64,000 nucleotides of DNA, from assembly GCF_037265215.1 (NCBI RefSeq), contig NZ_CP147737.1:4620001-4684000 (forward strand), given 5' to 3'. The position numbers were made by a program, and so were the translations under genes. This document shows positions 58,016 to 64,000 of this stretch, piece after piece. Under the pieces are notes generated by a model. That model was not told where the DNA came from and did not search any database. It was given only the letters and a program-made list of their open reading frames with translations. This DNA comes from Xenorhabdus griffiniae (GTDB taxonomy: Bacteria; Pseudomonadota; Gammaproteobacteria; Enterobacterales; Enterobacteriaceae). Numbering within the stretch: position 1 is the stretch's first letter; every line of letters starts with the position of its first letter.

Positions 58016-59142
58016 AACCTATGCGCCTTGCCATTGTCCGGCAAAAATATCGGCCTGATGGAGGTGCGGAACGTTTTATTTCCAGGGCACTTGAGGCATT
58101 GGATAATGGCAGCTTGGAATTGAACGTAATTACTCGCTCTTGGGAAGGGAGTCGCAATCCTAATTGGCATGTACATTTGGCAAATCCTTTTAAATGGGGT
58201 CGGATTAGCCGCGAGCAGAAATTTGCAGAGGCTGCAAGGCGCATTTGGCAAAAGGAGAAATTCGATATCGTTCAAAGCCATGAACGCATTGCTGGATGTG
58301 ATGTGTATCGAGCAGGGGATGGTGTTCATCAACGTTGGTTGCAGCAAAGATCACGGATCTTGCCATCTTGGAAAAGCAAACTGCTTTTTTCCAGTCGTTA
58401 TCATCGTTATGTTATGGGAGCTGAGAAAAGAATGTATCTCTCTACCGCATTAAAAAAGGTTATTTGCAACTCTCAGATGGTTAAGCGTGAGGTGATGGCA
58501 GATTTTGATCTGCCCGATGAGAAAATTTCTGTTATCTATAATGCCATTGATCAGTCACAATTTTTTCCTGTTGGAGAAGCTGAACGGCTCGCATTACGAC
58601 AGAAATACGCTATTCCTGCACAAGCGAAATGTTTGGTATATGTTGGTTCTGGTTTTGAAAGAAAAGGATTGAAAGCTGCGATAGAAGCTATCAGCATGAC
58701 GAATGCTTATCTGGCTGTAGTGGGCCAGGATAAAGAAGAAAGTAAATATAAGCAGCTTGCCAACTCGCTTGGCTGTCATGGCCGAGTTCGGTTTCTGGGG
58801 ATGCAGAAAAAGACATTACCATTTTATCAAATGGCAGATGGATTATTACTACCAACATTATATGATCCTTTCCCGAATGTTATTTTGGAAGCCATGGCAT
58901 GTGGCTTGCCCGTCATAACTAGTGAAACTTGTGGGGGTGCTGAATTCATTGTTTCAGGTGAGAATGGCTTTGTGTGTGATGCCCTCGATATTTCGGCTTT
59001 GGCTGAAGCTATTTCTTTAGTGCCAGCAGACCATTTGACTAGTAAGATCTCAATGTTATCAAAAGAGAAAATAGTGAACCACACTCCTGCTTATTTGTCT
59101 CAGCAGCTTACGGAACTGTATAACAAGGTGCTTTCCTTATGA
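58012..59142 (+). CDS. waaG: LPS core glycosyltransferase, GT4 (WaaG-like)
   Basis: This 376-residue GT4 protein matches the WaaG pattern: MRLAIVRQKYRPDGGAERF at the N-terminus, DVYRAGDGVHQRWL in the acceptor domain, VYVGSGFERKGL in the donor domain, and PTLYDPFPNVILEAMACGLP with the E-x7-E. WaaG adds the first outer-core hexose in E. coli. It overlaps genes on both sides (ATGA at 58012 and 59139), so it is in one operon with waaQ and the next GT4 gene. Confidence 0.87.
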   Translation: MKPMRLAIVRQKYRPDGGAERFISRALEALDNGSLELNVITRSWEGSRNPNWHVHLANPFKWGRISREQKFAEAARRIWQKEKFDIVQSHERIAGCDVYRAGDGVHQRWLQQRSRILPSWKSKLLFSSRYHRYVMGAEKRMYLSTALKKVICNSQMVKREVMADFDLPDEKISVIYNAIDQSQFFPVGEAERLALRQKYAIPAQAKCLVYVGSGFERKGLKAAIEAISMTNAYLAVVGQDKEESKYKQLANSLGCHGRVRFLGMQKKTLPFYQMADGLLLPTLYDPFPNVILEAMACGLPVITSETCGGAEFIVSGENGFVCDALDISALAEAISLVPADHLTSKISMLSKEKIVNHTPAYLSQQLTELYNKVLSL

Positions 59143-60242
59143 AAGGGCATATTTTATTTATCATAGATGGATTACCGGGAGGAGGAGCTGAGAATGTTAC
59201 AATTCGCTTGTGCCGTGGCCTGCAACAAAAAGGTTTTGATATTACCCTGTTATCTCTCTCTGACAGATGTGAATATCCGATCCCAGATAATGTTGAATTA
59301 ATCATTAATGCTGATGAATATAGAGGGCCTTTTAGAAGACAGACTGAAATTATTCGTAGAGCTAAATCTATGGATAAAGTTCTGTCTAAAGTCTTTCTTC
59401 AAAAAGGCACACCTGTGTTAGTGATATCTAATTTACATAAAACAGATCGTATTGTTGCGAAGTCTAAGATATTGGCCAAGTTAAATGTATGGTTTTGTAT
59501 TCACGGTGTGTTTTCAAAATCGTATCTTGAGAATAAAGTGGGGTTATCTCGTTGGATTAAGAAATGGAAAATCCAACATGTTTATCAAGATCGTAACTTA
59601 ATTTGTGTTTCTGATGCTGTTGGTTTGGATTTGAAAGAAAATTTATCGTTGACACCTAAAAAAATGGTCACTATTTATAATCCATTCAATCTAGCTGAAA
59701 TTAAAAATCATTCTTTGGAAATAAATCCCTATTCCGATGAGAATTATTTTCTTCATTTAGGGCGTTTCCACAATGTAAAACGTCATGACCGTTTATTGGA
59801 TGCTTTTGCCAAAGCTGATCTTCCCTGTAAATTGTTGATCGCGGGTCAGGGGGATTATGGTATAACTAAAGAAATTAAACAAAAAATTGAAAAACTAGGC
59901 TTACAATCTAAAGTTTTTCTAATTGGTTTTTTAGTTAATCCATTACCGGTCATACGAGGTGCTAAAGCTGTTGTATTAAGCTCTGATAGTGAAGGGTTGG
60001 GTAATGTTTTGATTGAAGCGCTGATTTGTCATACGCCTATTGTCAGCACGAATTGTCCAGGTGGTATTAGTGAGATTATGGTGAATGAATTAGAACAATA
60101 CAAATCTGAACTGACTTCTGGATCATTAGCAGAAAAAATGCGGTTGGTTTATCAAAATCCACCAATCATTACAGAAGATATGTATAAACATTTCGATTTA
60201 GAAATTGTGCTTGGTAAATACTTAGCCTTGATAGAAAAATAA
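59139..60242 (+). CDS. Glycosyltransferase, GT4 family
   Basis: This 367-residue GT4 enzyme begins MKGHILFIIDGLPGGGAENV and contains FLHLGRFHNVKRHDR and VLSSDSEGLGNVLIEALIC as donor motifs. The overlap with waaG (ATGA) shows co-translation. The sugar added is unknown. After it the gap is short (65 bases) before the WalW-like gene. Confidence 0.85.
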   Translation: MKGHILFIIDGLPGGGAENVTIRLCRGLQQKGFDITLLSLSDRCEYPIPDNVELIINADEYRGPFRRQTEIIRRAKSMDKVLSKVFLQKGTPVLVISNLHKTDRIVAKSKILAKLNVWFCIHGVFSKSYLENKVGLSRWIKKWKIQHVYQDRNLICVSDAVGLDLKENLSLTPKKMVTIYNPFNLAEIKNHSLEINPYSDENYFLHLGRFHNVKRHDRLLDAFAKADLPCKLLIAGQGDYGITKEIKQKIEKLGLQSKVFLIGFLVNPLPVIRGAKAVVLSSDSEGLGNVLIEALICHTPIVSTNCPGGISEIMVNELEQYKSELTSGSLAEKMRLVYQNPPIITEDMYKHFDLEIVLGKYLALIEK

Positions 60243-60307
60243 ACTTTGAAAGAAGTTGGGATGTTGTATTTTACATTGTATTTTATTTAATTTTGGGTAT
60301 GTATCTT

Positions 60308-61264
60308 ATGACACAACCTGCGTTTATCATCACAATTGATACTGAAGGTGATAACCTTTGGCAAAACGATGAGCAAATCTCTACCAAAAATACGCGATAT
60401 TTACCACGATTTCAGAGCTTATGTGAGCGTTTTGGCTTCAAGCCTGTTTGGTTAACTAACTATGAAATGGCAATGGATGATAGTTATATTGAATTTGCCA
60501 AGGATGTGATCGCCAGAAATGCGGGTGAAATCGGTATGCATTTACATGCCTGGAATAGCCCACCTATTACTTCTCTCACTGGCGATGATATGCGTTATAA
60601 GCCATATCTGATTGAATATCCTAAAGATCAGATTAAAGCAAAAATTGATTTAATGACTCATCTTTTGGAAGACAAGCTCCAAACTAAAATGTTGAGCCAT
60701 CGTGCCGGGCGTTGGGCATTTAATGAATATTATGCACAATTGTTGGTTGAATATGGGTATCAGGTAGACTGCTCAGTTACACCAAAAGTTAATTGGAGCT
60801 TTACCAAGGGAGATCCTAATGGAAATGGGGGAACAGATTATAGCCGTTTTCCTGATCAGGCTTATTTTATGGATTTGCAAGATATTTCCAAAGAAGGTGA
60901 TTCATCGTTATTGCAAGTACCAATGAGTATTCAATATAAGCACTCTGGAGTTATGAATTTCATTAAGCAGAAATATGATCGATTGAGAGGAAAACAGCGT
61001 TCACCATCGGTTAATTGGCTGAGACCAAAAGGTGGGAATTTGGCGCAAATGAAAGCTGTAGTCCAGAAAACATTGGCATCTGGTAATGACTATATTGAAT
61101 TTATGCTGCACTCGTCTGAGTTTATGCCTGGTGGAAGCCCAACCTTTAAGAGTGAAGAACAAATTGAACAACTTTATCGAGACTTGGAAGGTTTGTTTAA
61201 TTTTATTAACCAATTGGTTCAAGGCATGACATTAGCAGAATACTACCAATTAAAACTGCCATGA
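60308..61264 (+). CDS. WalW-like polysaccharide deacetylase family protein
   Basis: This 318-residue protein resembles WalW of other enterobacterial core loci and the polysaccharide-deacetylase fold: TIDTEGDNLW near the N-terminus (the metal Asp), IGMHLHAWNSPP (paired histidines) and LSHRAGRWAFNEYY, then a C-terminal MLHSSEFMPGG. It could remove an acetyl group from a core amino sugar; the substrate is not shown. I prefer ATG 60308 over TTG 60293 and ATG 60299, none of which has a strong ribosome-binding site. Confidence 0.78.
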   Translation: MTQPAFIITIDTEGDNLWQNDEQISTKNTRYLPRFQSLCERFGFKPVWLTNYEMAMDDSYIEFAKDVIARNAGEIGMHLHAWNSPPITSLTGDDMRYKPYLIEYPKDQIKAKIDLMTHLLEDKLQTKMLSHRAGRWAFNEYYAQLLVEYGYQVDCSVTPKVNWSFTKGDPNGNGGTDYSRFPDQAYFMDLQDISKEGDSSLLQVPMSIQYKHSGVMNFIKQKYDRLRGKQRSPSVNWLRPKGGNLAQMKAVVQKTLASGNDYIEFMLHSSEFMPGGSPTFKSEEQIEQLYRDLEGLFNFINQLVQGMTLAEYYQLKLP

Positions 61265-61382
61265 TGTAAGGTAAAGATAAGCCTATTCAAAAAAACAAAA
61301 GATGATAGGAGTGATACCATAGATATTATTTTTATTTTATGGTATTACTTATTTATAGATTGTAACATTAATAATAATTATT

Positions 61383-62336
61383 ATGACTAACGCAAAAAAT
61401 ATATATCCAGCCTCTCAAAAAATATTATCAATTGTTGTGGCTGCACATAATTTAGAAAAACTAATTTCAAAATGCATCAATAGCATAAAAGATTCTTTAT
61501 ATGATTTAGAACCTTATTTATATGAGGTTTTGTTGATAGATGATAGTTCGTCTGATGCAACTCCATCTATTTTAAAAAGGTTCTCTGAGGAAAATGAGTC
61601 TTTTATATATATAAGAAAAGAATTTAGAAGTTTAGGGAAAGTAAAAAAGTATGCTGTAGAAAAAAGTCGTGGTGAATACATTACTTTTGTTGATGGTGAT
61701 GATTTTCTATCATATTTCTCCATGAAAGAATTTATTGATTTCCTTATGCAAAATAAACCGGATATGCTAGTTAGTTCATTGCAAGAAGTCAGGAAATCTA
61801 GTGATATAATACATAAATCTCATTTAATATCCCCGGTCCTATTCGATAGGAATACGGCAATAAAGGAATATTTAATTCATAAAAAGTACCAGGCTCATTC
61901 ATGTGGTAAGTTTTTTAAGAGAGATTTATTTACAGGAAGCAATTTTCCAGAAGTCTCATGCTATGAAGATGCTCTATCATTTTCATCTATATTAATTAAG
62001 TGTGAGAAAATTTTTTATACAAAAACGAAATATTATAATTATATTAAAAGAGAAGATAGTCTATCTGGATCTATAAATAAAGATAAAATAAATATTATGG
62101 CAGAGGTCATACTAGTAGATGATAAATTGTTTGGTAAAGAATTTAGGAAATTAACTGTTTGTCATGCAATAGAGCTTGTATATAAATATCATGATTGTCT
62201 ATCAGATAAATATCTGTGTTTATTAATGGATATGATTGGCAATATATCCATTTTGGATTTTCTGCTAGATTGCAGAATTAGATTTAGTTTCAAGAAAAAA
62301 TTTTATAAAATGAAAATTAAAAGTTATTTTAAATAA
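61383..62336 (+). CDS. Glycosyltransferase, GT2 family
   Basis: This 317-residue GT-A enzyme has the GT2 start (LSIVVAAHNLEKLISKC), LIDDSSSDATP, and YITFVDGDDFLSY (the DxD). Its C-terminal half is Lys-rich and not recognised. The gene is strikingly AT-rich compared with the other waa genes (many AAA, ATA and TTA codons), which suggests recent transfer. It adds a sugar to the core or O-chain; the identity is unknown. Confidence 0.82.
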   Translation: MTNAKNIYPASQKILSIVVAAHNLEKLISKCINSIKDSLYDLEPYLYEVLLIDDSSSDATPSILKRFSEENESFIYIRKEFRSLGKVKKYAVEKSRGEYITFVDGDDFLSYFSMKEFIDFLMQNKPDMLVSSLQEVRKSSDIIHKSHLISPVLFDRNTAIKEYLIHKKYQAHSCGKFFKRDLFTGSNFPEVSCYEDALSFSSILIKCEKIFYTKTKYYNYIKREDSLSGSINKDKINIMAEVILVDDKLFGKEFRKLTVCHAIELVYKYHDCLSDKYLCLLMDMIGNISILDFLLDCRIRFSFKKKFYKMKIKSYFK

Positions 62337-62400
62337 AATTTGGTTTTAGGTTGTTCTTAAAGCTAGCAAAAAACTAGTCTTTTTATTGTCTAAATTTATA

Positions 62401-62476
62401 TATACTCGTTAAACTTCAAGTTGCAATTTACAACACTATATGAAACCACATGCATCTTGAAGTTAGATTGGTATAG
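62401..62476. repeat. Intergenic repeat, copy D (lacks the GC hairpin; inverted)
   Basis: The minus strand gives ctataccaatctaacttcaa (arm) through gatgcatgtgg, then tttcatatagtgttgtaaat, the arm gcaacttgaag and the end tata. It matches copy C except that the ~30 bases of the hairpin are absent between gcatgt and ggtttcat. The rest of 62337-62666 is AT-rich and holds no gene except the likely mig-14 promoter. Confidence 0.75.
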
Positions 62477-62666
62477 ACATTTATGTATTTAAATCTCCCT
62501 AGTTATGATTTTTTTAACGTTTATGTAATAAATATAAATTATTATTAATTTTTATAATAATAAATACATATTATTGATTGCAATATATTCTATTTCGTTA
62601 TTTTGGTGTAAAATAACACATTCGACATATTTTTGATTATTTTCAGATAAAATAAAGAGTACCTTT

Positions 62667-63570
62667 ATGGAGATGCTTTCTATAGAAGCTACAAAAACAC
62701 TTTTTTCAGGATGGATAGAATGCAATTTTGCACAGTATAAAGAAGCACATGCTCTTTTTGGCGGATGTACATTAACTCATCCCAATATTGTATCTTTTTT
62801 GGATAAACATCTTGATGGACAGTTTTGTTTTTATATCAAAAAAACAGCATCTGGAATTAAAGGTGCCTGTTTTTCTTTTGAAAATAAAAAGCTGATTGAA
62901 GAAATGCAAACTAAATATCCAGTTTCATATGATGAAATTGTTTTCCCTATTGTAACGGATGCAAAATTATTTTTACCTATAAAATCAAAGCGATTATCGC
63001 CTATTCATGAAAAGAATTTTATCAATGCTAGTTATAGACCTCTTTTCAGTAAGCGCCAAATTTGCTTAATCAAAGATAGTTTTTCTTACAAAACTCGCCG
63101 TAATCGCAGTAACGAGATCAACAAATTTAAGCGTGCAGGAGGAGAAATTCGTCCCTCAAGTGAATTCAGTGCAGAAGAGTTGGTAGATATTTATATTGAT
63201 CTGTACCAAAAGCGTTGGAATAACGGCCATTCTGAAGAGCAGAAAAAGCATTTCCTTGAAATATACACTGAGCTTCGCGAGCATATATTTGGCAATGTAT
63301 TACTGATTAACGGCAAGCCTTGTGCTTATGATTTTGTCCTGTGGGCAGAAAGCCCCAAATGGATTTCTTTTGATGCCATTAATGGTGGTTATGATCCTGA
63401 ATATGCTCATCTCAGCGTTGGTAGTATCTTGATGTGGGTGAATGTCCAAGAAGCAAAAGCATTGTGTCATCAGGGATGATAAAACCATGCGTTACTCCTT
63501 AGGCAATCCTACTTTTGAATACAAAAATCGTTGGTGTGAAACATTGCCGCTAGGCAAAGTGCTTTTTTAA
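62667..63570 (+). pseudogene. mig-14: Mig-14 family protein gene with a +1 frameshift near its 3' end
   Basis: The frame from ATG 62667 codes a 270-residue product of the Mig-14 type (antimicrobial-peptide resistance, GNAT-like fold). It includes YKTRRNRSNEINKFKRAGG and SFDAINGGYDPEYAHLSVGS. It stops at TGA 63477-63479, but a +1 shift at caggGatgat (about 63474) continues DDKTMRYSLGNPTFEYKNRW to LGKVLF and TAA 63568-63570. That is the expected C-terminus, giving ~300 residues as in Salmonella Mig-14. One extra base therefore breaks the gene, or the sequence has an error there. It overlaps the waaC 3' end by ~20 bases. Confidence 0.75.
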
Positions 63571-64000
63571 TGTGTTCTGCAAGAGCAGCATAACTTCCCC
63601 TGAAGTAACACCTTGCATCGTATTATCCGCCGATTTCAAAGGATGCTGCTCTTTACCATATCCACCGATTAAACCAGGATCAGTCGGCCCAAATAGCGTA
63701 ATATTGGGTCGATCAAGTGCCGCTGTCAGATGGCTTAAGCCCGTATCAACTGAAACTACGGCTTGTGCCCCCGCAATAACATGTGCAACTTCAGCCAAAG
63801 TCAGTTTTGGCAGAACATCAACATGGGAAAACCCTTCCGCTAGCCTTAATGCTCGCTGATATTCATGCTCAGCGCCCCAAGGCAATTTAATGCGCATACC
63901 CGTTGTCTGGATATCTGCGATAAGCTGCCGCCAATGATCTTCAGGCCAATGTTTTTCATCGCGCGTTGTTGCATGGAGAAAAACGAGATAATTATTTTGG
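63550..64000 (-). CDS. waaC: Heptosyltransferase I, C-terminal part (cut by window edge)
   Basis: WaaC adds the first heptose to Kdo2-lipid A. The frame is open to the window end and codes the last ~150 residues: FLHATTRDEKHWPEDHWRQL, MRIKLPWGAEHEYQRA, SVDTGLSHLTAALDRPNI and LFGPTDPGLIGGYGK, which align with E. coli WaaC. The start lies beyond 64000. Its 3' end overlaps the 3' end of the convergent mig-14 gene. Confidence 0.95.
   Translation of the reverse strand, partial: QNNYLVFLHATTRDEKHWPEDHWRQLIADIQTTGMRIKLPWGAEHEYQRALRLAEGFSHVDVLPKLTLAEVAHVIAGAQAVVSVDTGLSHLTAALDRPNITLFGPTDPGLIGGYGKEQHPLKSADNTMQGVTSGEVMLLLQNTLKKHFA

Overview
The window looks like chromosome from a Xenorhabdus-type gammaproteobacterium (Enterobacterales, Morganellaceae). 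The conserved gene order is enterobacterial: yicC/rph-pyrE, slmA-dut-coaBC, radC-rpmBG, the waa LPS-core locus with mutM-coaD-waaA, and the fdhD/fdoGHI/fdhE/selAB group. The hemophilin plus type XI secretion (Slam-like) plus TonB receptor operon is, to my knowledge, best described in Xenorhabdus. The genus is an inference; no search was run.

Layout. (1) 1-1173: an IS5-type transposase tail with its end repeat, a truncated protein tail, and a frameshifted MFS relic. (2) 1375-11313: two hemophilin/T11SS modules. The first is a four-gene operon on the minus strand (hemophilin, T11SS outer-membrane protein, TonB-dependent receptor, dedicated TonB) behind a strong Fur box. The second has only secretor and substrate. 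A GNAT-like gene lies between them. (3) 11531-24445: a selenium/formate block: fdhD divergent from fdoGHI (in-frame UGA at 13106-13108 plus a SECIS-like hairpin), fdhE, selA and selB. A DinJ-YafQ toxin-antitoxin pair and a large pRiA4b-ORF3-like protein interrupt it. (4) 24530-29601: an LTA-synthase-type membrane sulfatase, a Cys-rich winged-helix regulator divergent from an MFS exporter, and a TPM-domain protein whose signal peptide has no ordinary start codon.

(5) 29650-41560: an AT-rich accessory island. It holds a toxin-like gene broken by an in-frame TAA and followed by two DUF1240-like putative immunity paralogues, with a second toxin-tail relic between them. Next come a D12-class adenine methyltransferase, a ParB/Srx-like protein with an in-frame amber codon, IS3 and IS982 relics, AbiEi/AbiEii with a perfect inverted-repeat operator, an integrase fragment, HicAB with its operators, a frameshifted unknown gene, and a complete tyrosine integrase next to yicC. 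(6) 41639-48505: housekeeping genes. (7) 48667-64000: the LPS core locus: waaA, a waaE-like gene, waaQ- and waaG-like genes, several further glycosyltransferases, a WalW-like deacetylase, a frameshifted mig-14 and the 3' part of waaC. mutM and coaD are embedded in it.

How it fits together. Region 2 would secrete heme-binding proteins, recapture them at a TonB-driven receptor and switch on under iron limitation. Region 3 contains the selenocysteine decoding genes (selA, selB), the sulfur-transfer factor (fdhD), the maturation factor (fdhE) and the client selenoenzyme; selC and selD are not in the window. Region 5 stacks defence and conflict genes, several with damaging mutations. Region 7 builds the lipid A-core. 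A roughly 105-bp intergenic repeat occurs at four places (7836, 8122, 46969, 62401); the last copy lacks exactly the central GC-rich hairpin.
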